From Aquificaceae bacterium (lineage in GTDB: Bacteria > Aquificota > Aquificia > Aquificales > Aquificaceae): a stretch of 43,667 bases of DNA. Shown piece by piece: positions 33,854 through 42,484 of this stretch (the first letter of the stretch is position 1; each line of letters begins with the position of its first letter). The notes below the pieces were generated by a model. It was given only the letters and a program-made list of their open reading frames with translations, made no database searches and was not told the origin of the DNA. A program made the position numbers and the translations under genes. The stretch is taken from positions 1 to 43,667 of the forward strand of contig JBBFKQ010000012.1 of NCBI GenBank assembly GCA_037481935.1, read 5' to 3'.

Positions 33854-34384
33854 ATGGCACTGCTACCACCAGAAGAAGGATGGTATTTCAAACGGGTGGC
33901 AAAAGATGAAAAGATGTGGATAGCCATAGCCCTTGTGGTTTGCCTGGCCCTCTTTTTCTGGATGATAGTATGGCATGTCTATGGAAAACAGAACCCATCC
34001 TTTACCACCTACAGGACTACTCCCCAGGAGTTTAACGCCCTGACACAGGCCTTCATACAGAAGTATAAGATAGGAGAGGAAAAGGGCATACCTGTGGTGG
34101 AACCCCCACCCAACAGCGATGTTTTTCTTCTGGGTAAGATGTGGGCCTGGGAGCCTATACTTGTGCTTAAAAAGGGTCAGGAATACAGGTTTCACATATC
34201 CTCCCTTGACCTTCTTCATGGCTTTTCCCTGCAGCCTGTAAACATGAACTTTATGGTTTTTCCTGGCTATGACTACGTGCTCACCTTCAGACCCACATCC
34301 ACCGGTGAGTTCTACATAGTCTGCAACGAGTTCTGCGGTATAGGGCATCACATGATGATTGGAAAAATCATAGTGAAGGAGTGA
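33854..34384 (+). CDS. Heme-copper enzyme subunit II with complete CuA site
   Basis: A 176-residue protein with one N-terminal helix (IAIALVVCLALFFWMIVWHV) and a periplasmic cupredoxin domain. CuA ligands are all present: His in LDLLHGFSLQ, then Cys, Cys, His and Met in CNEFCGIGHHMM. It accepts electrons from cytochrome c and passes them to subunit I, whose gene starts 12 bp later after GAGGAGG. Size and the LHGFSLQPVNMN motif match ba3-type subunit II. A CuA subunit also occurs in oxidase-like NO reductases. Confidence 0.9.
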   Translation: MALLPPEEGWYFKRVAKDEKMWIAIALVVCLALFFWMIVWHVYGKQNPSFTTYRTTPQEFNALTQAFIQKYKIGEEKGIPVVEPPPNSDVFLLGKMWAWEPILVLKKGQEYRFHISSLDLLHGFSLQPVNMNFMVFPGYDYVLTFRPTSTGEFYIVCNEFCGIGHHMMIGKIIVKE

Positions 34385-34396
34385 GGAGGTTTAGCC

Positions 34397-36064
34397 ATGT
34401 TTAGAACATGCGATATTACTGGACTTAAAGTTGACCTGAGGGCTGAGAGGCTAATACAGCTGAATGCAGTCATGGCTGTGGTCTCTCTGCTGATTGGAGT
34501 AATAGCTGCGCTACTACTTGTCTTGACAAGGTGGCAGGTTGTGCACCTCCTGCCTGCTGAATGGTATTACAGGGTCCTTACCCTTCACGGTCTGAATGCC
34601 CTGATATTCTGGATTGTCTTTTTTGAGATAGCAGGGCTTTACTTTGGCTCAACGGTTGTTCTCAACTCACGCATGTCTTCACCAAAGTTTGGATGGCTTG
34701 CCCTTACACTTATGGTCCTTGGCTTTTTACTGGTTAACTACACCATACTCACGGGCAATGCGGACGTTTTGATGACATCCTATGCACCCCTTCAGGCACA
34801 TTCTCTGTATTACCTCGGTGTAATCCTCTTTGCAGTTGGAGCCCTTGTGGGGGTTTTCCTCTTCTTTGCAAACCTTCTTATAGCGAGGAAGGAGAGAACC
34901 TACGGAGACTCATTACCACTGTTTACCTTTGGGCTTGTGGCAGCTGCTATAATTGCCACTTTGACCCTTGCAACTGGCGCAGTTATATACATACCCACCC
35001 TGCTGTGGTCTCTCGGAATAATAAAGACCATGGATGCAGGCGTTTACAAACTTGTATGGTGGGGTCTTGGACATTCTTCCCAGCAGATAAATGTGACCGC
35101 TATGATAGCTATATGGTATCTTGGGGCTTTTCTCACAGTTGGTGGAACATCCATAAATGAAAAGGTCAGTAGGCTCGCCTTTGTCTTTTACGTAATAGGC
35201 ATAAATGTTGCATCTGCACACCACCTTCTTGTAGACCCTGGACCAAGCCCGGCATGGAAGGTCTTCAATACGAGTTATGTGATGTATATAGCGGTTCTTG
35301 CCTCCATGATACATGCCTTTGCAGTTCCTTCCGCAGTGGAATCTGCTCAGAGAAGAAGGGGCTTTACCAAAGGTCTCTTTGACTGGCTCAAAAATGCACC
35401 TTGGGGCAATCCAGCCTTCTCTGCAGTGTTTCTTTCCATCATAATCTTTGGCTTTATAGGTGGCGTCACGGGGGTTGTAAACGGTATGGAACAGACCAAC
35501 ATAATAGTTCACAATACGCTTTCCATACCCGGGCACTTTAAGGGAACGGTGGTGGGTGGAACCACACTTGCCTTCATGGGTGCAACCTACTACCTTATAC
35601 CCCTCATATTCAGGAAAAAGATCGCCTTCTTCGGGCTTGCAAAGCTCCAGCCATGGGTATTTGGCGGAGGCATTTCTTTGCTTGCCGTTTCCATGTATAT
35701 ACTTGGAGCTTTTGGAGTTCCAAGGAGACACTATGACATTACCTTTTCTGGTGGACCCTTTACCTACACCTTCAACCCTGCAACGGACTTTTTCTGGGTT
35801 CTTTTTGCCATTGGAGGCATAGTTACGGTCATAGGCGCTCTCATGTGGATACTTATAGTGGTGTTTTCTGTATTCTTTGGACAGTCAGTAAGAGGTCCTC
35901 AGGATATGCAACTGCAGATTGCTTCACCCCCACCTCCTGCGAAGGAACATCATGGTTTTGAGGCACCGGGAACTCTGACCCTCACCCTTCTTTTCATGGG
36001 CGTGTTCCTTATATTCCTCCTGCTCAACTGGGGATGGCTTGCAGCCATGTGGGAGGTAAGATGA
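34397..36064 (+). CDS. Heme-copper catalytic subunit I, B-family-like, without the active-site Tyr; probable NO reductase
   Basis: A 555-residue protein with 12-14 helices, aligning to ba3-type oxidase subunit I. Present: low-spin heme His in LTLHGLNAL; CuB His in GLGHSSQQINV; the CuB pair in ASAHHLLVDPGPSPAWK; high-spin heme His in HNTLSIPGHFKG. Two key changes are visible. The cross-linked Tyr four residues after the first CuB His is Gln, and the second low-spin heme His (PGHFH in ba3) is Lys (PGHFK). Loss of Tyr argues against O2 reduction and for NO reduction, as in known CuA-type NO reductases. Its place between nos and nir genes, with no norB in view, supports this. The exact class cannot be named from sequence alone. 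Confidence 0.82.
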   Translation: MFRTCDITGLKVDLRAERLIQLNAVMAVVSLLIGVIAALLLVLTRWQVVHLLPAEWYYRVLTLHGLNALIFWIVFFEIAGLYFGSTVVLNSRMSSPKFGWLALTLMVLGFLLVNYTILTGNADVLMTSYAPLQAHSLYYLGVILFAVGALVGVFLFFANLLIARKERTYGDSLPLFTFGLVAAAIIATLTLATGAVIYIPTLLWSLGIIKTMDAGVYKLVWWGLGHSSQQINVTAMIAIWYLGAFLTVGGTSINEKVSRLAFVFYVIGINVASAHHLLVDPGPSPAWKVFNTSYVMYIAVLASMIHAFAVPSAVESAQRRRGFTKGLFDWLKNAPWGNPAFSAVFLSIIIFGFIGGVTGVVNGMEQTNIIVHNTLSIPGHFKGTVVGGTTLAFMGATYYLIPLIFRKKIAFFGLAKLQPWVFGGGISLLAVSMYILGAFGVPRRHYDITFSGGPFTYTFNPATDFFWVLFAIGGIVTVIGALMWILIVVFSVFFGQSVRGPQDMQLQIASPPPPAKEHHGFEAPGTLTLTLLFMGVFLIFLLLNWGWLAAMWEVR

Positions 36065-37311
36065 TGTTCTTTTACCTTTCACTGTCCCTCTTTTCCCTTG
36101 TAATGGCCGGTCTCTTTGGTCTACTTATAGCCCTTACCAGAATGCCGGCCGTATCCCTCCTTAAATCCCCTGAGCTCTTCTATCACTTTCTTGTGGGGCA
36201 TGTGACCTTTTCCATCACTCTTTGGCTTATGACCTTTACCCTTGCCTATTGGCACTACAGAGAAGGCAGGAAGGGAAGGGTTGCACCTCCAGCCACCCTA
36301 CTGGGTATGCTCCTCCTTTCCCTTTCCTGCCTTTTACCCTATGGAGAGCCCTATCTTAACAATTATGTACCTGTTGTGGGAAGTCCCATCTTTTACCTGG
36401 GACTTTTCCTCTTCTTCTGCGGTTTTCTTCTTGAAGCTCTGCAAAGGTTGAAATATGCAAAAAGACTGGATGAACTTTATCCTCTCTCCATTCTCTTCGG
36501 CATCCTCACCCTTTTTTCCATACCCTCATCCCTTCTTATAGCCCACCCTGAAGGTGGTATGAAGCTCTTTTTTGAAAGGCTTTTCTGGATACCAGGGCAT
36601 TTCCAGCAGTTCATGTATGCTTCTGTGATGCTTGCGGTATGGCATGAACTTCTTAAAAAAAGCTCTGGTAGTGTGGTGAACAGTCCTCTGTTGAAAGGTG
36701 CCAATCTTCTTCTTTTTATGTCTGCCTTGCCACTGCTTCTGGGCTTTTTTATGGACCCCCTTTCTGAAAACTTCAGAAGGCAGATAGCCCTTTCCTTTGG
36801 TGTTGGGCTTGGTGTGCCTGTGCTTCTTCACAGTTATCATGTGCTCAAAAACATCAGGTTAAGCTGGAACGTGGCTACAATTAGCCTTTTGTTCTCCATG
36901 ACTGTGTATCACGCAGGTGCTCTTATAGCCTACGGCGGTATGCAGAGCGACTTGAGAATCCCAGCCCACTATCATGGCGTTGTCTCAGGTGTAACCATAG
37001 CTTTTATGGGGCTTACTTACTATATGCTTAAAGAAAAGCTTGGCTATGTCTTCTGGGAAAGTGTTGCAAAACTCCAGCCAACTTTCTTCGGTCTTGGAAT
37101 AAACCTTCTCGTTCTTGGCTTTTACCTGGCAGGCAACATGGGTGCACCAAGAAAGACGTACGGATTTGAGTATGTTCAGGATACAAAGGTGATACTTGCT
37201 CTGAATGTTATGGGTTTTGGTGGATTGCTGGCAGTGCTAGGTGGCATTCTCTTCATATCCTACACCACCCTTTCCCTTTTCAGAGGTTACAGGAATGTCA
37301 GTGTTTCTTAG
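36061..37311 (+). CDS. Second heme-copper subunit I-like protein, CuB site lost
   Basis: A 416-residue multi-helix protein homologous to the preceding subunit I: FLVGHVTFSITLWLMTF aligns with the low-spin His helix, WIPGHFQQFMYASVMLAVW with the CuB His helix, and LRIPAHYHGVVSGVTIAFMG with helix X, ending MGAPRKTYGF. The CuB pair HH is replaced (LLLGFFMDP against SAHHLLVDP), while helix X keeps both heme His residues (HYH). It starts by ATGA overlap with subunit I, so the two are translationally coupled. It may be a heme-binding partner or an electron-transfer subunit; a second independent catalytic site is unlikely. Confidence 0.75.
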   Translation: MMFFYLSLSLFSLVMAGLFGLLIALTRMPAVSLLKSPELFYHFLVGHVTFSITLWLMTFTLAYWHYREGRKGRVAPPATLLGMLLLSLSCLLPYGEPYLNNYVPVVGSPIFYLGLFLFFCGFLLEALQRLKYAKRLDELYPLSILFGILTLFSIPSSLLIAHPEGGMKLFFERLFWIPGHFQQFMYASVMLAVWHELLKKSSGSVVNSPLLKGANLLLFMSALPLLLGFFMDPLSENFRRQIALSFGVGLGVPVLLHSYHVLKNIRLSWNVATISLLFSMTVYHAGALIAYGGMQSDLRIPAHYHGVVSGVTIAFMGLTYYMLKEKLGYVFWESVAKLQPTFFGLGINLLVLGFYLAGNMGAPRKTYGFEYVQDTKVILALNVMGFGGLLAVLGGILFISYTTLSLFRGYRNVSVS

Positions 37312-38038
37312 TTTTCTGCTTCTCCTTTTATCTTGGGGCAGTGAACTGCTACCAGATGAGAAGAAAACTATAGGCACATACGTGCCAGATGTGGTTTTGG
37401 AAGACAGCGAGGGAAGGGTCTTTCGCATAAGAGAGCTGAACAGAGTTGTGGTGCTGAACCCCATATACACAAAATGCACATCCGCCTGCCCGCTCATGAC
37501 GCAGGGTCTAAAAAGGGCAATAAAAGACCTTGAAGAGAGCCTCGTAGTCCTTTCCCTGACCTTTGACCCCAGGGATAACCCTGAAGACCTCAGGAGGTTC
37601 AGACAGGCTCACAACCTGCCAGAAAACTGGTATGTGGTAAGGAGTAAAAAGGCAGATAGCCTTTTGCAAGCTATAGGCTACAGATATAGTTATAACGAAA
37701 AGCTCGGGGAGTTTGACCATCCAAACCTCTATGTGGTGCTCACACCCTCCGGAAAAATATCAAGATACCTCTATGGAGTAAACCCAAAACCCAGGGACCT
37801 TGAGCTTGCAGTGCTTGAAGCCAAGAGGGAAGAGGTAAGGCTTAGCCCCATAGAAGGTTTCTGGCTCAGGTGTTTCAGGTATAACCAGGAAAGAGGGGCT
37901 TACGAAATAGACTGGTTTTTTGTCCTCAATGTGGCTGGAGGAATTACTACCTTTACACTAATTCCAGCTCTTGTATGGGGTAGAGACATTTACAGGTTTT
38001 TCAGGTCATTTCCTTATTTTTTCGTGAAAAACTCTTGA
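37295..38038 (+). CDS. SCO1/SenC copper chaperone, membrane-anchored
   Basis: A 247-residue thioredoxin-fold protein. Signal/anchor MSVFLSFLLLLLSWGS; copper motif CTSACPLM (CxxxCP), with the third ligand His in EFDHPNLYVVLTPSG; a C-terminal helix (FFVLNVAGGITTFTLIPALV). SCO proteins metallate CuA sites, fitting the CuA subunit II upstream. ATG 37295 overlaps the previous gene by 17 bases; the open frame extends 18 codons further but without a ribosome site. Confidence 0.9.
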   Translation: MSVFLSFLLLLLSWGSELLPDEKKTIGTYVPDVVLEDSEGRVFRIRELNRVVVLNPIYTKCTSACPLMTQGLKRAIKDLEESLVVLSLTFDPRDNPEDLRRFRQAHNLPENWYVVRSKKADSLLQAIGYRYSYNEKLGEFDHPNLYVVLTPSGKISRYLYGVNPKPRDLELAVLEAKREEVRLSPIEGFWLRCFRYNQERGAYEIDWFFVLNVAGGITTFTLIPALVWGRDIYRFFRSFPYFFVKNS

Positions 38039-38082
38039 CATACCGTAAGTAATCACTTATATTATAAATATGAGTAAAATCA
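38035..38082 (+). promoter_or_regulatory. nirS promoter with downstream FNR-like element
   Basis: TTGACA (38035-38040), 17-bp spacer, TATATT (38058-38063), with the -35 overlapping the SCO stop codon. TGAGTAAAATCA (38071-38082) follows, close in sequence and position to TGATTTAAATCA before nosC. AAGGAGGT then precedes ATG 38101. Confidence 0.65.
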
Positions 38083-38100
38083 CCTAAGGAGGTCATAGCC

Positions 38101-39756
38101 ATGGGTAAGAAGGTATTGCTGAGCGGTGTGCTGGGGGCAGTAGCCCTCGCAGGCAGTGCAGTAGTCTATGCTCAGAACCAGAAAAAGGAGGAACTTCCTC
38201 CCCCTCCCCCCATAACAAAGGAGGAAATGGAAATAGCCAAGCAGATTTACTTTGACAGGTGTGCTGGATGTCACGGAACGCTCAGAAAAGGTGCAACCGG
38301 ACCAGCCCTTACCCCCGATAAGACACGACAGCTTGGAACTGAAAGCCTGAAGGTCTTCATAACTTATGGAACTCCCGGTGGCATGCCCGACTGGGGAAGA
38401 CAGGGAATACTCAATGAAAAGGAGATAGACATACTGGCGAGGTTTTTACAGCATGACCCACCTGCACCCCCGGAGCTATCCCTTGCAGACCTGAAAAAGA
38501 CATGGAAGGTCTATGTGCCACCTGAAAAAAGACCCAAAAAGCCCGAGCATAACAGAAACTGGCAGAATTTCATGGGTGTAATACTCAGAGACGTGGGTAA
38601 AGTGGCCATAATTGACGGGGATACAAAAGAGCTTGTTAACATAGTGGATACAGGCTTTGCAGTTCACATAATAAGATACTCTGCCTCTGGAAGATACATG
38701 TATACCATAGGAAGGGATGGAAAGGCGACCATGGTAGACCTGTGGATGAAAAAGCCCGACACCATAGCAGAAGTTAAAGCCTGCAATGACGCAAGGTCCA
38801 TAGACTCTTCCAAGTATAAGGGTCCAAAGGGAGACTTTCTTGACAAGCTGGCAATAATAGGGTGCTACTGGCCACCCATGATGGTTATACTGGATGGTCA
38901 GACCCTTGAGCCCCTCAAGCTCATCTCCACAAGCTCCTATACCTACGACACCAACGAGTTTGTGAGAGAGGCGAGGGTTGCTTCCATAGTGGCTTCCCAT
39001 TATGACCCTGAATGGATTGTAAACATAAAAGAAACAGGTCAGATATGGCTCGTGGACTACTCCAACGTAAAGGCTCCGAAGATAACCATGATAGAGGCGG
39101 AGAGGTTCTTGCATGATGGTGGATGGGATGCTTCAAAGAGATACTTCCTTGTAGCTGCCAATTTCAGAAACAAGGTCTCCATGGTGGACACAAAAGAAAA
39201 GAAGCTGGTGGCAAACATAGAGACTGGCAAGATTCCTCATCCGGGCAGGGGTGCCAACTTTGTCCATCCACAGTATGGACCTGTATGGTGCACAGGCCAT
39301 CTGGGTGACAACACGGTAGCCTGCATAGGAACTGACCCTAAAAGGAAAGAATACTTCGCCAAAGTTGTGGCAAAGGCCGAACTTCCGGGTGAAGGCGGTG
39401 GAAACCTCTTTATAAAGACCCATCCAAAATCTGAAAATCTCTGGGTGGACAGACCTCTCAACCCTGACCAGAAGCTACAGAGAAGCGTAACCGTCCTTGA
39501 CAGGAACACCCTAAAGGTAAAAGCTCAGATAGAAATACCCGCAGAGTTTCAGGGAAGGGCAGTCCATCCTGAATACAACAGAGATGGCACCGAGGTATGG
39601 ATTTCTGTATGGGGTAAAAAGAACGAACCAGAAAAGCAGGCAATACTTGTCTATGACGACAAAACCCTAAAACTAAAACATGTCATAAGGGGCAACTGGG
39701 TTGCCACACCGGCGGGCAGGTTCAATGTTTACAACACCATGAAGGATATATACTGA
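38101..39756 (+). CDS. nirS: Cytochrome cd1 nitrite reductase NirS
   Basis: A 551-residue periplasmic enzyme reducing nitrite to NO. Sec signal peptide (MGKKVLLSGVLGAVALAGSA ... VYA), a Pro-rich linker, heme c domain with CAGCH (C54, C57, H58), and an eight-blade d1 propeller from about 150. The proximal d1 His is in TGFAVHIIRYSASGRYMY; the distal active-site His residues are probably those in GKIPHPGRGANFVHPQYG. Length matches the family. It is the first gene of nirS-nirN-nirJ-nirF-nirE with its own promoter. Confidence 0.97.
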   Translation: MGKKVLLSGVLGAVALAGSAVVYAQNQKKEELPPPPPITKEEMEIAKQIYFDRCAGCHGTLRKGATGPALTPDKTRQLGTESLKVFITYGTPGGMPDWGRQGILNEKEIDILARFLQHDPPAPPELSLADLKKTWKVYVPPEKRPKKPEHNRNWQNFMGVILRDVGKVAIIDGDTKELVNIVDTGFAVHIIRYSASGRYMYTIGRDGKATMVDLWMKKPDTIAEVKACNDARSIDSSKYKGPKGDFLDKLAIIGCYWPPMMVILDGQTLEPLKLISTSSYTYDTNEFVREARVASIVASHYDPEWIVNIKETGQIWLVDYSNVKAPKITMIEAERFLHDGGWDASKRYFLVAANFRNKVSMVDTKEKKLVANIETGKIPHPGRGANFVHPQYGPVWCTGHLGDNTVACIGTDPKRKEYFAKVVAKAELPGEGGGNLFIKTHPKSENLWVDRPLNPDQKLQRSVTVLDRNTLKVKAQIEIPAEFQGRAVHPEYNRDGTEVWISVWGKKNEPEKQAILVYDDKTLKLKHVIRGNWVATPAGRFNVYNTMKDIY

Positions 39757-41387
39757 TGAAAAGCTTTCTCCTGTCCATGGTTTTCTGCTCCCTCCCCCTT
39801 GCCGGGGGGGTGGAGCTTTATCAGAAATACTGCTCTTCCTGTCATGGAGAGGACAGACTTGGGAAAGTCGCACCTCCCCTCTTTTCCCTTCCCCCCTTTT
39901 TTAACCTTAAGGAAGATGAAAAACTCTATCAAGCCATAAGAGAAGGCACAACGGGTATGCCAGCCTTCAGGGATTTGAAGGAAGAAGATATAAGGGCTAT
40001 AGTGGAGTTTATCAAAAGGCCTATTGAGAAGGAAAAGTTAAGATGGAATAAGGATAAGATTGAAGAGAGCAAGGGAAAAATAGAGCTTGAAAAGATAAGC
40101 ATAAGGAACCTGAAAGACTATACCCTTGTAGTGGAGAGGGGCAAAAACCTCGTTTGGGCTATGGAGGGGGAAAGAGTCCTGACAAAGTTTCCCTTTGTGA
40201 ACATGCACGGAGGCATAAAGTTTTCCCCTAAGGGAGAAGCCTACATACCATCAAGGGATGGATGGATAGGGAAATACAGTTTCTCTGAGGGTAAGCTTGA
40301 AAAGGTAAGGGCGTGCATATACCTCAGAAACATAGCCCTTTCACCAGATGGTAATCTGCTCGTAGCCGCCTGCTGGATTCCCTCACAGCTTGTCCTTTTT
40401 GACAGAGAGCTAAAACATGTAAAGAGCATAGAGCTTGAGGGCAGGGTCAACGCAGTTTATGAGCTCTATGGGAGAAATTCCTTCGCATTCACCTTCAGGG
40501 ACAAACCCCTTGTGGGCTTTCTTGACTACCAGAGGCTTTCCGTAAGCTACGCGGACATTGACAGTCCCCTTGAAGACTTTACCATAGACCCTTTTGAGGA
40601 GTATCTCATAGGAAGCACAAAGGATGGGCTGAAAGTTTATTCCCTCAGAGAGCTGAAGCCTTTGAGGGAACTAAAAACCGCGGGGCTACCACACTTAGCC
40701 TCAGCCTATTTCTGGTATTCAGGGGGAAAATTCTACTTTGCCACACCAATACTTAAAAGACCCACCCTTTCCCTCTGGAGGGCTTACAGCTGGGAGCATG
40801 TGAAGGACATACCCCTTGCAGGTGAGGGCTTTCTTGCAAGGAGTAACTACGGGACACCCTTTGTCTGGGTTGACAACTCCTCCGACAGCATGCTTCTTTT
40901 TGACAAAAGAGAATTTAATGCAAGTAGCCTGAAGGTTATTGACGGCAAGAGGGCGGTCCACACAGAGTTTACGGGGGATGGAAGAATAGCCTATGTGAGC
41001 GTGTATGAAAAGGACGGTGCCCTTGTGCTTTACGATGGAGTGAGCCTCAAAAAACTTGCCGAGTATCCAGCGAGCCTTCCTGCGGGGAAATACAACTTTG
41101 TGAACAAGTCAAAGAGGTTTGAGCCTGCACAGCTCGGCTATCAGGTCTTTATGGAAAAGTGCTGGGGCTGTCATCACACAACGAGGGAGGCCTTTGGTCC
41201 ACCCCTCAGGTGGTCCGTGCAAAACAGAGAAATCTCACTAATTATGGCTCAGATACTAGACCCCCAGAACACCCACAAACTTCTTGGCTACTCAAGGAGT
41301 GCCATGCCAAAGATTGAATTGAAAGAAGAGGAGATGAAGGCTCTTATAAAGTTTATGGAGGCTCTGAAGGATGGCTGGATGGATTAA
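39756..41387 (+). CDS. NirN-like d1 protein with heme c domains at both ends
   Basis: A 543-residue protein. Signal peptide MKSFLLSMVFCSLPLAGG; first heme c domain CSSCHGED (C26, C29, H30) with the Met ligand in TTGMPAFRDL; a beta-propeller (about 105-455) resembling the d1 domains of NirS/NirN/NirF; and a second heme c motif CWGCHH (C469, C472, H473) with SAMPKIEL. NirN oxidises dihydro-heme d1 in the last step of d1 synthesis and has one N-terminal heme c. The extra C-terminal cytochrome is unusual and may replace a separate NirC or NirM. The start overlaps the nirS stop (TGATG). Confidence 0.82.
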   Translation: MKSFLLSMVFCSLPLAGGVELYQKYCSSCHGEDRLGKVAPPLFSLPPFFNLKEDEKLYQAIREGTTGMPAFRDLKEEDIRAIVEFIKRPIEKEKLRWNKDKIEESKGKIELEKISIRNLKDYTLVVERGKNLVWAMEGERVLTKFPFVNMHGGIKFSPKGEAYIPSRDGWIGKYSFSEGKLEKVRACIYLRNIALSPDGNLLVAACWIPSQLVLFDRELKHVKSIELEGRVNAVYELYGRNSFAFTFRDKPLVGFLDYQRLSVSYADIDSPLEDFTIDPFEEYLIGSTKDGLKVYSLRELKPLRELKTAGLPHLASAYFWYSGGKFYFATPILKRPTLSLWRAYSWEHVKDIPLAGEGFLARSNYGTPFVWVDNSSDSMLLFDKREFNASSLKVIDGKRAVHTEFTGDGRIAYVSVYEKDGALVLYDGVSLKKLAEYPASLPAGKYNFVNKSKRFEPAQLGYQVFMEKCWGCHHTTREAFGPPLRWSVQNREISLIMAQILDPQNTHKLLGYSRSAMPKIELKEEEMKALIKFMEALKDGWMD

Positions 41388-41398
41388 AGGAGGAAAGT

Positions 41399-42484
41399 AT
41401 GCTTAGGATTACGGAATACATAAGAGAAACCCTTGAGGGTAAAAAGTCAAGAGCCTTTGAGGGTGTTATCCTCATATGGAACCTCACCAACGCCTGTAAC
41501 CTCTACTGCAAACACTGCTACTCATCTGCCAATCAGGAAAGGGAAGGGGAGCTCTCTCATGAGGAGGTGGTGAGCCTTGTGCATAGATTGCCTTCTGTGG
41601 GAGTAAGGTTTGCCATACTTTCTGGGGGCGAGCCACTCCTGCGGGAGGACATCTTTCAGATAGCGGGTCTTCTGAAGGAAAGAGGTATAAGAACTTACCT
41701 TTCCACAAACGGTCTTCTTGTAAAAGAACAAATTGTAGAAATAAAAAAGCACTTTGATTATGTGGGCATAAGCGTAGATGGTGAGCCAGAGGTCCACGAT
41801 GCCTTCAGAGGCAAGAGGGGAGCTTTTGAAGAATCCCTCAAAGCCGTAAGGGAATGTCTGAAGGAGGGTATAAGAGTAGGACTCAGGTTTACCCTTACAC
41901 CCGCTACTTCAAGGAGTCTCCCCTTCATCTTCTCCCTTGCGGAGAAGGAGGAAATTCCAAAAATCTACATATCCCATCTTGTATACTCTGGCAGGGGTAA
42001 GAGGCTTTCAGACCTTGAAAGGGAAGAATACAGAAGGTGGGTGAGGTTTATTCTTGATAAATCCTTTGAATATGTGGAAAAGGGCATTCCCATAGATGTG
42101 GTCACAGGCAACAACGAAGCGGACGCAGTTCTTCTGTACAGGGAGTTTGTAAAAAGATATCCAAGGCTTGCAAAGGGCTTTTACGAAAGGCTCCTTCTCT
42201 GGGGTGGCAATCAGGCAGGTGTGAGGCTCATGAACATAGACTTCAGGGGCAATGTAAAGCCAGACCCCTTCTTTTTCCACGGCGTGGGTAATGTGAGGGA
42301 AGAGGACATATTAAAAATATGGCAGGGCAATGGTCTACTTAGCTTTCTCAGAGAAAAGCCAAGAAGGCTAAAGGGAAGATGTGAGAGGTGTTCCTTTATA
42401 GGCATATGCAACGGAAACTCAAGGGCGAGGGCTTATGCGGTTTACGGAGACTACGCAGAGGAGGACCCTGCATGCTACCTCTGA
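41399..42484 (+). CDS. nirJ: Radical SAM heme d1 biosynthesis protein NirJ
   Basis: A 361-residue enzyme. The radical SAM cluster motif is CNLYCKHC (about 32-39) in LTNACNLYCKHCYSS, with AILSGGEPLLREDI as the SAM-binding strand. The C-terminal SPASM-like Cys region is RCERCSFIGICNGNSRARA and a final Cys in EDPACYL. NirJ removes the propionates and installs the oxo groups on the way to heme d1. AAAGGAGG precedes ATG 41399. It overlaps nirF by 13 bases. Confidence 0.93.
   Translation: MLRITEYIRETLEGKKSRAFEGVILIWNLTNACNLYCKHCYSSANQEREGELSHEEVVSLVHRLPSVGVRFAILSGGEPLLREDIFQIAGLLKERGIRTYLSTNGLLVKEQIVEIKKHFDYVGISVDGEPEVHDAFRGKRGAFEESLKAVRECLKEGIRVGLRFTLTPATSRSLPFIFSLAEKEEIPKIYISHLVYSGRGKRLSDLEREEYRRWVRFILDKSFEYVEKGIPIDVVTGNNEADAVLLYREFVKRYPRLAKGFYERLLLWGGNQAGVRLMNIDFRGNVKPDPFFFHGVGNVREEDILKIWQGNGLLSFLREKPRRLKGRCERCSFIGICNGNSRARAYAVYGDYAEEDPACYL

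Noticed and set aside
34913-35731. A 272-residue open frame antisense to the heme-copper subunit I gene.
   Set aside because: It lies opposite a clearly coding frame and its composition (Lys, Tyr, Cys, His rich) reflects the reverse complement of membrane helices.
34397-36064. Annotating this gene as a ba3-type cytochrome c oxidase.
   Set aside because: The cross-linked Tyr is Gln and a low-spin heme His is Lys; with nir and nos genes on either side, NO reduction is the better call, though O2 chemistry is not excluded by experiment.
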